Notes: generated by a model from the sequence alone, not told the origin. 64,000 nucleotides of DNA from Kutzneria sp. CA-103260 (GCF_018263855.1 NZ_CP073318.1:10230001-10294000); one strand, 5' to 3'. Positions 50,613 through 62,531 are shown, counted from the first letter of the stretch. Numbers and translations: made by a program.

Positions 50613-50820
50613 GGCAGTCCTCCAGGAACCGGTCATGTCGGACCGCCAGGATATCCCCGCCGCCGTGAGACGCCGTCGCAGCGCGCTGGGGAGGAGATGG
50701 CCCACCCAGCGCTCGGCGAGTGGACCATCCGTCACCCCTCCCGTTGACCAGCCTGCCCGGTCGGGCCGAGCAGCGGCATCCGCGCGATGGCGTAGGCGAT
50801 GGCGTAGCCGGCCGACGAAC

Positions 50821-50826
50821 TAGGGT
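50821..50826 (+). promoter_or_regulatory. Leaderless promoter of the ATPase-LuxR gene
   Basis: TAGGGT ends 6 nt before ATG 50833; there is no ribosome binding site. Confidence 0.5.
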
Positions 50827-50832
50827 TGGCCC

Positions 50833-53013
50833 ATGGCGGGAGGATCGCTACCAACCGAGATCAGCTCGTTTGTCGGGCGGCGTGACGATCTCGCCGCGAT
50901 GCGCCGCCTGCTGTCCTCAGCCCACCTGGTGACGGTGACCGGCGTCGGCGGCGTCGGCAAGACCCGAGTCAGCCTCCGGCTGGCCCACGAACTGCGGCGG
51001 TCGTTCAAGGACGGCGCGTGGTGGGTGGATCTGGCCACGCTGCACCGCGACGCCGACGCGCGGCTGGTGATCGGGACCATCGCCAAGGGCCTGGGTGTGC
51101 ACGACCACTCCACCCGCACCGGCATCGACTTCCTGCTGGACCACGTCCGCGACCGGCGGGTGCTGCTGGTGCTGGACAACTGCGAGCACCTGGTCGACGT
51201 GGCCGGCCCGATCGTGCGGGCGATGCTGGCCGCCGCGGCCGGGCTGCGGGTGGTGGCCACCAGCCGGCAGCCGCTGGGTCTGGCCGGCGAACACGTCGTC
51301 GAGCTGCGGCCGCTGGGTGGCGAGGCCGTCACGCTGCTGATCGACCGAGCGCGGGCGGCGATGCCGGGCTTCGAGCCGACGGCGGGCGACCGGGACACGG
51401 CGATGCGGTTGTGCCAGCGGCTCGAAGGGCTGCCCCTGGCCATCGAGCTGGCCGCGGCTCAGCTGAGGTCCATCGGGCTGACCACCTTGCTGGAACGGCT
51501 CGACGACCGGTTCCGGCTGCTCACCGGCCTGGCGGCCGCGCTGGACTGGAGCCACCAGCTGTGCACCGGGCACCAGCGGCTGCTGTGGGCGCGGCTGTCG
51601 GTGTTCGCCGGGGATCTCGACCTGGCCGCCGCCGAGCAGGTGTGCGCCGACGAGCAGTTGCCGCTGGGGGAGGTGCTGCCCGCACTGGCCGGCCTGGCCG
51701 AGCGGTCGCTGCTGACCAGCGAGCACCGTGACGGCCGGGTCCGGTACCGGATGTTGGAGACCATCCGCGAGTACGGCCTGCGGCGGCTGGCCGAGCTGGA
51801 CGATCCGGAGGCGATACGTCGTCGGCACCGCGACTACTTCCAGCGGCTGGCCCGCGACGCCGCCACCCACTGGTTCAGTCCGGACGAGCTGCGCTGGCTG
51901 GAGCGGATCCGCGCGGAGTTGCCCAACACGCTGGCCTCGATGGACTGGAGCCTGCGCACTCCCGGTCAGTCGGCCGCCGCGCTGGACATGGCGGTCTCGC
52001 TGTTGCGCTCGCACGCCTGGTACGTGGTCGGCGGCCTGGCCGAGGGCATGCGGTGGGTGCGGGTGGCGATGGCCGCAGGCGAGCCGCAGCCGACGCCGCT
52101 GCGGGCGATGGGCGCTGCCTGGCTGACGATGATCGCAGTGTTCCTGGGCGACCGCGCCCCCGTGCCGGAGCTGATCCACGACACCGGCGACGACCTGGCC
52201 GACGCGACCACGTTGCTGGCCAGGGGAATTCGGGCCTGGGTGGTGGACGTCGACCGCGCGACGATGGTCGCGGACCTGACCCGGGCGCGGGCCCTGTTCG
52301 AGCGGGTCGGGTCCCGCGGCGAGGCGTTCAGCGCCGACGCGTGGCTGGCGTTCGACCTCAGCTCGCCCGAGGCCATCGGCGCGGAGCTGGTGGCCCGGGC
52401 TGAGCGGGCGGGGGCCGAGCACACGCTGGCCAGCGCCCTGTGGGCCGCCGGGTCGCTGCACCTGGCCACCGATCCGGAGCGGGCGATCACGATGGTCGAG
52501 GACGCGGTGCGGCGGTTCCAGCAGATCGACGACATGTGGGGCCTCGGCTGGACGGTGGAGACACTGGCCTGGGCCTACACCGCGGCCGGCCACCACAGCC
52601 GGGGCGCGGTGCTGATGGGGGCGAGTGGCCGGCTGTGGGCGGAGATGGGCCTGCGGTTCTACTCGCCGGGGCCGCTGACCCTGGGGCATGAGCAGGCCAT
52701 GGCCACGCTGCGGACGGCGCTGGGCGAGCGGGCGTTCGAGGCGGCCCTGGCCGAGGGGGCCGAGCTCGGTTTCCGACGGGTGGTGCCGGCCAAGGGCCTG
52801 CCGATGCGCTCGGTGACGCCCGCGTCCGAGCTGACCGCCCGCGAGCGGGAGGTGGCCGAGTTGGTCGCGGCGGGGCTGACGAATCCTCAGATCGCCGCGA
52901 AGTTGTTCCTAGGCACCCGAACCGTGCAGACGCACCTGCGCAGCATCATGAACAAACTGGGCGTCAACAACCGAACCCAGGTCGCCGCGCACGTCACCCG
53001 ATCCGAACGCTGA
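50833..53013 (+). CDS. AfsR/LAL-type ATPase regulator with LuxR DNA-binding domain
   Basis: A 726-residue STAND-type regulator. Residues 12-250 are an NB-ARC-like ATPase with Walker A GVGGVGKTR (37-45) and Walker B VLLVLDN; residues 330-650 are TPR-like helical repeats; residues 660-720 form the LuxR helix-turn-helix (LTAREREVAELVAAGLTNPQ, RTVQTHLRSIMNKLGV). Such proteins integrate a signal by ATP-driven assembly. The start appears leaderless. Its target is unknown; it is 294 bp upstream of kdp but a link is unproven. Confidence 0.9.
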   Translation: MAGGSLPTEISSFVGRRDDLAAMRRLLSSAHLVTVTGVGGVGKTRVSLRLAHELRRSFKDGAWWVDLATLHRDADARLVIGTIAKGLGVHDHSTRTGIDFLLDHVRDRRVLLVLDNCEHLVDVAGPIVRAMLAAAAGLRVVATSRQPLGLAGEHVVELRPLGGEAVTLLIDRARAAMPGFEPTAGDRDTAMRLCQRLEGLPLAIELAAAQLRSIGLTTLLERLDDRFRLLTGLAAALDWSHQLCTGHQRLLWARLSVFAGDLDLAAAEQVCADEQLPLGEVLPALAGLAERSLLTSEHRDGRVRYRMLETIREYGLRRLAELDDPEAIRRRHRDYFQRLARDAATHWFSPDELRWLERIRAELPNTLASMDWSLRTPGQSAAALDMAVSLLRSHAWYVVGGLAEGMRWVRVAMAAGEPQPTPLRAMGAAWLTMIAVFLGDRAPVPELIHDTGDDLADATTLLARGIRAWVVDVDRATMVADLTRARALFERVGSRGEAFSADAWLAFDLSSPEAIGAELVARAERAGAEHTLASALWAAGSLHLATDPERAITMVEDAVRRFQQIDDMWGLGWTVETLAWAYTAAGHHSRGAVLMGASGRLWAEMGLRFYSPGPLTLGHEQAMATLRTALGERAFEAALAEGAELGFRRVVPAKGLPMRSVTPASELTAREREVAELVAAGLTNPQIAAKLFLGTRTVQTHLRSIMNKLGVNNRTQVAAHVTRSER

Positions 53014-53166
53014 CCGTTCGGATACGGACACCGTCCGTGACCATCTTGACATCCATAACGACCCGATCACGGCGCTGACCCGGGCTTTAGCCGAGGAATC
53101 CTCGGCCGAAGCGGTCACGCTCCGCGTATTCATCGCCCGATCGGGTGGAGACCTGGCTCACCGGCC

Positions 53167-53206
53167 GCGTCAATTTCGCGTCAATGCCGCGTATGCGGCC
53201 GTCAAG
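53167..53206 (+). promoter_or_regulatory. Candidate KdpE-type direct repeats upstream of kdp
   Basis: GTCAA occurs at 53169, 53180 and 53201, spacing 11 and 21 bp, as GCGTCAAT, GCGTCAAT and CGTCAAG. Helically phased direct repeats are typical of OmpR-family response regulators, and KdpE is encoded in the operon. The 293-bp gap before kdp also holds the palindrome CCGAGGA/TCCTCGG near 53092. Confidence 0.5.
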
Positions 53207-53306
53207 ACACCATCAGGCGACATCGCGCGAGGTGGGCGTGGATGCAGGCTTCTCGCGATCGCGGTTGCCACGGGGGTGACCGCAGAGGTGAGGGGAGCGG
53301 CGCGTC

Positions 53307-53390
53307 ATGGCCGACCTGGCCTACGCCGTGCTGGTCATCGGCGTCTTCGGAGTGCTCGCGCTCATGTTGCGTGGATTGGAGCGGCTGTGA
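53307..53390 (+). CDS. 27-residue membrane peptide at the head of the kdp operon
   Basis: ATG 53307 to TGA 53390 encodes a single hydrophobic helix, ADLAYAVLVIGVFGVLALML followed by RGLERL. Its TGA overlaps the ATG of kdpF, and a GGGGAGCGG-type site lies upstream. It is not kdpF itself, which follows, but has the same size and style. It may be a second small subunit stabilising the Kdp complex; the function is inferred from position only. Confidence 0.65.
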   Translation: MADLAYAVLVIGVFGVLALMLRGLERL

Positions 53391-53491
53391 TGGACGGGGC
53401 CGGTCTGGTGGCGAACGTCCTCGGCGGCGTGCTCGCCCTGCTGTTGCTTGTCTACCTGTTCGTCGCTCTGATCAAGCCGGAGAAGTTCTGA
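53390..53491 (+). CDS. kdpF: Potassium-transporting ATPase subunit F
   Basis: A 33-residue single-helix peptide (VANVLGGVLALLLLVYLFVA followed by LIKPEKF) matching KdpF, the small stabilising subunit. ATG 53390 overlaps the stop of the preceding peptide; kdpA starts 1 nt after its stop. Operon order kdpFABC is intact. Confidence 0.9.
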   Translation: MDGAGLVANVLGGVLALLLLVYLFVALIKPEKF

Positions 53492-53492
53492 C

Positions 53493-55150
53493 ATGAACGA
53501 CACTGTTGCCGGCCTGCTTCAGGTCGCGCTGCTGATAGCCGCGCTCGCGGCGGTCTACAAGCCGTTGGGCGACTACATGGCTCGCGCCTACCTGAGCGCG
53601 AAGCACTGGCGGGTGGAACGCGCGCTGTACAAGGTGGTGCGCGTCGACGCGGAGTCCGACCAGCGCTGGACCACCTACGCCTACGGCGTGATCGGCTTCT
53701 CCTTCGTCTCGGTCGTGGTGCTGTACCTGTTGCAGCGCCTGCAGACCATCCTGCCGCTGGGGCTGGGCCGGCCGGAGATCAACCCGGCCACCGCCTTCAA
53801 CACCGCGATCAGCTTCGTCACCAACACCAACTGGCAGTCCTACGTGCCGGAGCAGGCCTACGGCCACCTGGTGCAGATGGCCGGCCTGACCGTGCAGAAC
53901 TTCGCGTCGGCGGCGATCGGCATCTGCGTCGCGGTCGCGCTGATCCGCGGCTTCATGCGGGCCGGCACCGACCGGATCGGCAACCTGTGGGTGGACCTGA
54001 CCCGCACGGTGATCCGGATCCTGCTGCCGCTCTCGTTCGTGTTCGCGATCGTCCTGATCGGACTGGGCGTGGTGGACAGCCTGTCCGGCGGCATCACGGT
54101 CACCACGCTCGACGGCGCGCAGCACACCATCGCGCTGGCCCCGACGGCCAGCCAGGAGGCCATCAAGGAGCTGGGCACCAACGGCGGCGGCATCTTCAAC
54201 GCCAACTCGGCCCACCCGTTCGAGAACCCCAATGCCTGGACCAACCTCATCGAGATCTTCCTGCTGCTGGTGATCCCGGTCAGCCTCACCCGCACCTTCG
54301 GCGTGATGGTGGCGGACAAGAAGCAGGGCTACACCATCCTGTCGGTGATGGCGCTGCTGTGGGGCGGCATGCTCGCGGTGATCTGGTGGGCCGAGGCGCA
54401 CCCGAACGGCCCGGCGGCTCTGTTGGCCGGCAGTGGCATGGAGGGCAAGGAAACCCGGTTCGGCATCCCCGCCTCGGCCCTGTTCGCCGACTCGACGACC
54501 GGCACCTCGACCGGCGCGGTCAACGCGGCCCACGACAGCCTCTCCGGACTCGGCGGCGGCGGCGCGATGCTGAACATGCTGTTCAGCGAGATCTCGCCGG
54601 GCGGCACCGGCACGGGTATCTACAGCATTCTGGTGTTCGCCATCGTCGCGGTGTTCCTCGCCGGGCTGATGGTCGGCCGCACGCCCGAGTACCTGGGCAA
54701 GAAGCTGGGCCGCAAGGAAGTCACCATGGCGTCCATCGCCATGCTGGCCATGCCGACCCTGGTGCTGGTGCTCGCCGGCATCGCCGTGGTGCTGCCCAGC
54801 ACCGGCGCCGCACTCACCAACCCCGGCGCGCACGGCCTGTCCGAGGTGCTCTACGCCTACGCCTCGGCGTCCAACAACAACGGCAGCGCCTTCGGCGGTC
54901 TCACCGTGACCAACGACTGGTTCGAGTCCACGCTGGGCGTGGCCATGGCGTTCGGCCGGTTCATCCCGATCCTGGCCGTGCTCTGCCTCGCCGGCGGCCT
55001 GGCCGCCCAGAAGAAGATCCCGCCGTCGGCCGGCACCCTGCCCACCAGCGGACCGCTGTTCGCGTCCATGGTGGCCGGCACCGTACTCCTCGTCGCCGCG
55101 CTGACCTTCGTGCCCGCGCTCGCGCTCGGTCCCATCGCGGAGGCCATGTC

Positions 55151-55154
<4 letters not shown>
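53493..55154 (+). CDS. kdpA: Potassium-transporting ATPase subunit A
   Basis: A 553-residue membrane channel subunit of the high-affinity KdpFABC K+ pump. It has the selectivity-filter loops TNTNWQSYVPE, GTNGGGIFNANSAHPFENP and SNNNGSAFGG, each with the expected Gly-rich selectivity motif. About ten helices. ATG 53493 begins right after kdpF; its stop overlaps kdpB. Confidence 0.97.
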
Positions 55155-57252
<2,098 letters not shown>

Positions 57253-57256
<4 letters not shown>

Positions 57257-57903
57257 TCGCCGTGCGTTCAGGACTGTTCAAGCAGACTGCCGCCGGACTC
57301 CGGATGGTGCTCCTGATGACCCTGCTGTTGGGGATCGTGTATCCCCTGGCGGTGTGGGGTGTCGGGCAGATCCCGGGACTGTCGGCACAGGCCAATGGCT
57401 CCATCGTCTCGGTGGACGGCCAGCCGGTCGGGTCCTCGCTGATCGGGCTCAACCCGGTGGCCAAGGACCCGAACAACGACCCGTACTTCCACACCCGCCC
57501 GTCGGCCACCGCGTCGGACTTCTCGGCCACCGACAACACCAAGCTCGGCCTGGCCGACAACGACGCGGCCACCTCGTCCCCGTCCAACCTGTCGGCCGAC
57601 AACCCGGTGCTGGTGGCCCAGATCAAGGCGCGCAAGGCGGAGATCGCCAAGCGCGAGGGCGTGTCGGTGGACCAGGTGCCGGCCGACGCGGTGACCGCGT
57701 CCGCCTCCGGCCTGGACCCGGCGATCAGCCCGGACTACGCGAAGCTGCAGATCGCCCGGGTGGCCCGGGTGACCGGGCTGTCGGTCGACCAGGTGACGAA
57801 GATCGTCGACGACAACACCAGCGGCCGGGGCGCCGGCTTCCTCGGGGAGCGAGGCGTCAACGTGCTGGCGTTGAACCTGGCCGTGCAGGCAGCGAAGCAC
57901 TGA
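57253..57903 (+). CDS. kdpC: Potassium-transporting ATPase subunit C
   Basis: A 216-residue single-helix subunit (RMVLLMTLLLGIVYPLAVWG) with a large extracytoplasmic domain (FHTRPSATASDF, NLSADNPVL, SGLDPAISPDYAKLQIARVA). It stabilises KdpFAB. GTG 57253 overlaps the kdpB stop by 4 nt. kdpD follows after 36 nt. Confidence 0.97.
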
Positions 57904-57939
57904 GCTGCGGAAACCTCGGCCTAGGGCAGACTGAAGCAC

Positions 57940-60468
57940 GTGCAACCGGAGAAACCGCGGCGCGGCGAGCTGCGCATCTACCTCGGGGCAGCGCCGGGGG
58001 TCGGCAAGACCTTCGCGATGCTCGGGGAGGCGCGCCGCCGCGCCGACCGCGGCACCGATGTGGTCGTCGGGCTCGTCGAGACCCACGGCCGGGAGAAGAC
58101 CGCGCAGTTGGTCGAGGGCCTGGAGATCGTGCCGCGCCGGCACCTGACCCACCGGGGCCTGGACTTCGAGGAGATGGACGTCGACGCGATCCTGGCCCGC
58201 AAGCCGGAGGTCGCGCTGGTCGACGAGCTGGCCCACACCAACGTGCCCGGCTCGCGCAACGAGAAGCGCTGGCAGGACATCGAGGAGCTGCTGGAGGCCG
58301 GCGTCGACGTGCTGTCCACGGTCAACGTGCAGCACCTGGAGAGCCTCAACGACGTCGTCGAGCGCATCACCGGGGTCCCCCAGCACGAGACCGTGCCCGA
58401 CCAGTTCGTGCGCTCGGCCGAGCAGATCGAGCTGGTCGACATCACGCCGGAGGCGCTGCGCCGCCGGCTCGCGCACGGCAACGTCTACCCGGCCCGCAAG
58501 ATCGATGCCGCGCTGGGCAACTACTTCCGGGTCGGCAACCTCACCGCGCTGCGCGAGCTGGCGCTGCTGTGGGTGGCCGACCAGGTGGACGTGGCGCTGC
58601 AGCGGTACCGGTCCGAGCAGAAGATCACCGAGACCTGGGAGACCCGCGAGCGGGTGGTGGTGGCGATCACCGCCGGGCCGGAGAGCGAGACGCTGATCCG
58701 GCGGGCCCGGCGCATCGCCACCCGGTCCGGGGCCGAACTGCTCGTGCTGCACATCCTGCGCGGCGACGGGCTGCGGGGCGCGCCGGCCGACAAGGTCGCC
58801 AAGTACCGGCGGCTGGCCGACGACGTCGGCGCGACCTTCCACACCGTGGTCGGCGACGACGTGCCGACCGCGCTGCTGGACTTCGCCCGCGGCGTCAACG
58901 CCACCCAGCTGGTGCTGGGCACCTCCCGGCGGTCGCGGGTCGCGCGGCTGTTCGAGGAGGGCATCGGCGCGACTACCGTGCAGGATTCCGGGCCGATCGA
59001 CGTGCACATGGTCACCCACAGCGAGGCCAAGCGGGCCTTCAAGTGGAAGTTCGGCCGCAGCCCGCTGGCCCCACAACGCAAGATCATGGGCTGGGCACTG
59101 TCGCTGCTGCTGCCGTTCCTGGCCACCGGCATCGGCGTGCTGCTGCACGGCACCATCACCGTGTCCACCGACACCGTGGACTACTTCCTGGCCACGGTGA
59201 TCGTCGCCCTGGTCGGCGGGGTCGGGCCGGCGGTGGTCGCCGCCGCGCTGTCGGCCGGGCTGCTCAACTTCTTCTTCACACCGCCGCTGTACTCGCTGAC
59301 CGTCGCCGACGGCGAGAACGTGATCACCCTGATCGCCATGGTGGTGGTCGCGGTGATGGTGGCGCTGGTGGTGGACCGGGCCGCGCGCCGGGCCGAGCAG
59401 GCGGCGCGGGCCCGTACCGAGGCCGCATTGCTGGCCTCCTACGCGCGGACCGTGCTCACCAGCCCGTATCCGCTGGTGCGGTTGCTGGAGAAGGTGCGCG
59501 AGAACTTCGGGCTCACCTCCGTGGCGCTGCTGGAGCACAAGCACGGCAAGTGGGAGCGGGTCGCCTGCGTCGGGCCGACGCCGTGCGACGATCCCGACGA
59601 GGCCGATGTGGACGTTCCCGTGACGCCCGAGGTGCACCTGGCATTGCGGGGCCGGGCGCTGGAGGCCGCCGACCGCCGGGCCCTGGAGGCCGCCGCCGGG
59701 CAGGCGCTGCTGGCCTTGCGGCAGCAGCGGATGGCCGCGCAGACCGCCGATGCGCAGCGCCGGGCCGAGACCACCGAGCTGCGGACCGCGCTGCTGTCCG
59801 CCGTCGGGCACGATCTGCGCACGCCGCTGACCTCCATCAAGGCCGCCGCCGGCAGCCTGCGCGACCCGGAGCTGCATCTGTCCGAAGAGGACACCGGCGA
59901 ACTGCTGGCCACCGTGGAGGAATCGGCCGACCGGCTGGCCGGGCTGGTGGACAACCTGCTCGACTCGTCCCGGCTGGCCACCGGAGCCGTGCAGCCCCAG
60001 CTGCGGCCCGTGGCGTACTACGAGATCGTGGCGCTGGCCCTGTCCGGTGTCGACGACCGCCGCAACGTGCTGGTGGACGTGGACGAGCGGCTGCCGTTGG
60101 TGCTGGCCGACGCCGGCTTGCTCGAACGGGTGGTCGCGAACGTGATCGACAACGCGTTGCGCCACGGCAGGCCGGGGAGCAGCGTGAACGGCGAGCCCGC
60201 GGTCGAGGTCCGGGCCAGCACGCACGCCGCGCAGGTCGAACTGCGCGTGGTGGACCGGGGGCGGGGACTGCCCAAGGGCACCGGCGACGCGCTGTTCCAG
60301 CCGTTCCAGCGGCTGGGGGACCGGGACGCGACCAGCGGGGTCGGTCTGGGGTTGAGCGTGGCGAGGGGATTCACCGAGGCGATGGGCGGCACGATAGCCG
60401 CCGAGGACACGCCGGGAGGCGGCCTCACCGTGGTGATCTCGTTGCCGGCCAAGGAGGAACGCGCATGA
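57940..60468 (+). CDS. kdpD: Sensor histidine kinase KdpD
   Basis: An 842-residue membrane sensor of K+ and osmotic state. Order: KdpD domain with Walker A GAAPGVGKT (17-25), a USP-like domain (about 240-370), four helices (about 385-490), GAF-like region, then HisKA with H624 in GHDLRTPLTS and HATPase (NVIDNALRHG, GVGLGLSVARGF). It controls KdpE phosphorylation. GTG 57940 gives the family N-terminus (QPEKPRRGELRIYLG). Its TGA overlaps kdpE. Confidence 0.97.
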   Translation: MQPEKPRRGELRIYLGAAPGVGKTFAMLGEARRRADRGTDVVVGLVETHGREKTAQLVEGLEIVPRRHLTHRGLDFEEMDVDAILARKPEVALVDELAHTNVPGSRNEKRWQDIEELLEAGVDVLSTVNVQHLESLNDVVERITGVPQHETVPDQFVRSAEQIELVDITPEALRRRLAHGNVYPARKIDAALGNYFRVGNLTALRELALLWVADQVDVALQRYRSEQKITETWETRERVVVAITAGPESETLIRRARRIATRSGAELLVLHILRGDGLRGAPADKVAKYRRLADDVGATFHTVVGDDVPTALLDFARGVNATQLVLGTSRRSRVARLFEEGIGATTVQDSGPIDVHMVTHSEAKRAFKWKFGRSPLAPQRKIMGWALSLLLPFLATGIGVLLHGTITVSTDTVDYFLATVIVALVGGVGPAVVAAALSAGLLNFFFTPPLYSLTVADGENVITLIAMVVVAVMVALVVDRAARRAEQAARARTEAALLASYARTVLTSPYPLVRLLEKVRENFGLTSVALLEHKHGKWERVACVGPTPCDDPDEADVDVPVTPEVHLALRGRALEAADRRALEAAAGQALLALRQQRMAAQTADAQRRAETTELRTALLSAVGHDLRTPLTSIKAAAGSLRDPELHLSEEDTGELLATVEESADRLAGLVDNLLDSSRLATGAVQPQLRPVAYYEIVALALSGVDDRRNVLVDVDERLPLVLADAGLLERVVANVIDNALRHGRPGSSVNGEPAVEVRASTHAAQVELRVVDRGRGLPKGTGDALFQPFQRLGDRDATSGVGLGLSVARGFTEAMGGTIAAEDTPGGGLTVVISLPAKEERA

Positions 60469-61148
60469 CCAAGGTGCTGGTTGTCGACGACGAGCCGCAG
60501 ATCGTGCGGGCGCTGCGGATCAACCTGTCCGCCCGGGGATACCAGGTCCTGACCGCCCACGACGGCGCCAGCGCCCTGCGCGCCGCCGCCGAGGCCAAGC
60601 CCGACGTCGTCGTGCTCGACCTGGGCCTGCCCGACCTGGACGGCACCGACGTCATCGCCGGGCTGCGGGGCTGGACCACCGTGCCCATCCTCGTGCTCTC
60701 GGCCCGCACCGACTCCTCCGACAAGGTCGAGGCCCTCGACGCCGGCGCCGACGACTACGTGACCAAGCCCTTCGGCATGGACGAGCTGCTGGCCCGCCTC
60801 CGGGCCGCCGTCCGCCGCTCCGCATCCTCCTCCGCCGACGGCGAGGAGGCCGTCGTCGAGACCGCGTCGTTCACCGTCGACCTGGCCGCCAAGAAGGTCC
60901 ACCGCAACGGCCAGGAGGTGCACCTCACCCCCACCGAGTGGGGCGTGCTGGAAGTCCTCGTCCGCAACCGTGGCCGCCTCGTCGCCCAGAAGCAGCTCCT
61001 CCAGGACGTCTGGGGCCCGCAGTACGCCACCGAGTCCCACTACCTGCGCGTGTATCTGGCCCAGCTGCGCCGCAAGCTGGAGCCCGAGCCGTCCCGCCCC
61101 CGGCACCTGCTCACCGAACCCGGCATGGGCTACCGCTTCGAAACGTGA
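60465..61148 (+). CDS. kdpE: Response regulator KdpE
   Basis: A 227-residue OmpR-family regulator. The receiver domain carries VLVVDDE at the start, D52 in VVLDLGLPD as phospho-acceptor and the YVTKPF lysine; the C-terminal winged helix includes LTPTEWGVLEVLVRNRGRLV and YLRVYLAQLRRKLE. ATG 60465 overlaps the kdpD stop (ATGA). The gene ends inside the convergent toxin gene by 19 bp. It likely binds the GTCAA repeats upstream of the operon (inference). Confidence 0.97.
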   Translation: MTKVLVVDDEPQIVRALRINLSARGYQVLTAHDGASALRAAAEAKPDVVVLDLGLPDLDGTDVIAGLRGWTTVPILVLSARTDSSDKVEALDAGADDYVTKPFGMDELLARLRAAVRRSASSSADGEEAVVETASFTVDLAAKKVHRNGQEVHLTPTEWGVLEVLVRNRGRLVAQKQLLQDVWGPQYATESHYLRVYLAQLRRKLEPEPSRPRHLLTEPGMGYRFET

Positions 61149-61564
61149 GCCTCGTACTCGAAGGGGTTGAGCAGCCGGACACCGGTCCCGGCAACGTCGG
61201 CGGTGTTGCGGGTGACCAGCGTCCAATTCCTGACCAGGGCGGTGGCCGCGAGTAGGCCGTCGACGACCGGCACCGGGTCCGGCACGTTCAGCCGGCCCCA
61301 CGTCTCGGCGATCTCCGCGGTGATCGGCACGACGCGGTCCTCGTAGACGGTGACGAGCTGCGTGAGCCAGTCCTCGAACCTGGCCGCCTGCACGGGATCG
61401 CGCCGCCCCAGCCGGTCGACGGCCTGCCGGAGCTCGCCGACCACGAGCACGCTGAGGAACAGCTTCTCCGCAGGGACGTCGGCGTACCAGCTGAGCACCG
61501 CGGGATGTGGCCGCCGGCGGCGGATCTCCGACACCACGGTGGTGTCGAGCAGGTAGTCGGTCAC
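61130..61564 (-). CDS. VapC-family PIN-domain toxin
   Basis: A 144-residue PIN ribonuclease. Acidic residues D7 (YLLDTTVVSE) and E13 at the N-terminus, then VPDPVPVVDGLLAATALV and LVTRNTADVAGTGV with the remaining acidic ligands, fit VapC toxins that cleave tRNA or rRNA. GTG 61564 overlaps the antitoxin stop by 4 nt. The 3' end overlaps kdpE by 19 bp tail to tail. It is paired with a Phd/YefM-like antitoxin. Confidence 0.92.
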   Translation of the reverse strand: MTDYLLDTTVVSEIRRRRPHPAVLSWYADVPAEKLFLSVLVVGELRQAVDRLGRRDPVQAARFEDWLTQLVTVYEDRVVPITAEIAETWGRLNVPDPVPVVDGLLAATALVRNWTLVTRNTADVAGTGVRLLNPFEYEAHVSKR

Positions 61565-61842
61565 GTGTCCGCCTCGAAGTCGACGACCCGGGCCGGCACG
61601 CCGCTGCGCTCGGTCTCCAGCTCTGCCTTGAGTTCTTCGTCCACTGTCGACCCGAACCGCAGGAAGAACTTGAAGTCCGTGTCGCTGGCCCCGCTGACCC
61701 GGCGCCAGTCCGCGATGTCGACGACCACTGCTATCTCCTCTCCGTGCCGGGTCACGATCTGCGGGCCCTCGCTCTCCACGAACCTGATCAGCTCGCTGAA
61801 CCGCTGCTTGGCCTCCTGGAGCTGCCATCGCCGGTCTCTCAT
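61561..61842 (-). CDS. Phd/YefM-family antitoxin
   Basis: A 93-residue protein with the family N-terminus RRWQLQEAKQRFSELIRFVE and the IVTRHGEEIAVVVDIADWR segment, a Phd/YefM DNA-binding antitoxin. The acidic C-terminal part would wrap the PIN toxin. ATG 61842 follows GGGAGGG. It probably represses its own promoter at the CTGTCT/AGACAG palindrome upstream. It includes a variant of the 13-bp palindrome seen elsewhere. Confidence 0.9.
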   Translation of the reverse strand: MRDRRWQLQEAKQRFSELIRFVESEGPQIVTRHGEEIAVVVDIADWRRVSGASDTDFKFFLRFGSTVDEELKAELETERSGVPARVVDFEADT

Positions 61843-61862
61843 TGGCCCTCCCGCCCCAGGTG

Positions 61863-61883
61863 CTGTCTGGACAGACTAGACAG
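61863..61883 (-). promoter_or_regulatory. Operator upstream of the toxin-antitoxin pair
   Basis: CTGTCT-N9-AGACAG is an inverted repeat about 20-40 nt before the antitoxin start. On the minus strand TAATACTGTC just before it could include the -10. Confidence 0.5.
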
Positions 61884-62172
61884 TATTACTGGGGAGAGGT
61901 GGGCGGCCGAATGGAGTCGGGGGCGGTGGGGTGACGCCGGATGGGCGATCGACAGCGGACGGTCATGTAGTTGACCGGGGCATGACCTTTACAAATGGTG
62001 ACAACTTGTCCCGATTGATGACACAACATCACCCGTTCGGACGCAAAGTCCACGGATAGAGTGCGTAACAACTGCGGTGCGTACATCTATGTTCTACGTG
62101 ATCGTGCGAGAGGTGCGGCTACCCCCAGAATCCCGGCCGCGACGACCAGCCTCTCGCAGGGAGGAGTTGGCC

Positions 62173-62403
62173 ATGAGCTCACCAGAGGGCCACGAGGTGT
62201 CCTGTCTCGGGTTCGGCAAGAAGCGCCGGGCCCTGCGCGTGTGGTCTGCTGGCGACAAGGTGGTGCTGCAGGCGCCCCCGGGCGAGGTCGCGTTCCTCTC
62301 CGAGGAGGAGGTCGATCTGGTCATCTCCGCCTTGCTGGAGGCCCGCAAGCAGGCAAGGCAGACCGGCGCCCAGTGGATCGCCAACAGCGGCGGAGCCGCG
62401 TGA
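62173..62403 (+). CDS. Small unknown protein
   Basis: A 76-residue protein with LGFGKKRRALRVWSAGDKVV then LQAPPGEVAFLSEEEVDLVI and a C-terminal helix (SALLEARKQARQTGAQW). It looks like a compact beta-then-helix fold; I do not recognise the family. ATG 62173 has GGGAGGAG 6 nt upstream, the best supported start; a longer frame from 62077 exists. The 288-bp gap before it holds no other gene. The function is unknown. Confidence 0.75.
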   Translation: MSSPEGHEVSCLGFGKKRRALRVWSAGDKVVLQAPPGEVAFLSEEEVDLVISALLEARKQARQTGAQWIANSGGAA

Positions 62404-62531
62404 AGATTCATCACCCGTTCCGGTGATGAGCTGGACCCGGGCCGGCCGTCCGCCAGCGGTCGGCCCGGCACCGCGCGTTCGGGTCGCGTCAGGGTTTTGC
62501 GCCGTGGCGTCCGGTTCCGTTGACGCGCGGA

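Noticed and set aside
53014..53306. c-di-AMP (ydaO-type) riboswitch upstream of kdp
   Set aside because: I looked for its conserved pattern because kdp genes can carry it, but saw only direct repeats and a short palindrome.
61885..62172. Additional gene upstream of the small unknown protein
   Set aside because: A frame from 62077 exists, but the best ribosome binding site serves ATG 62173 and codon use before it is atypical.
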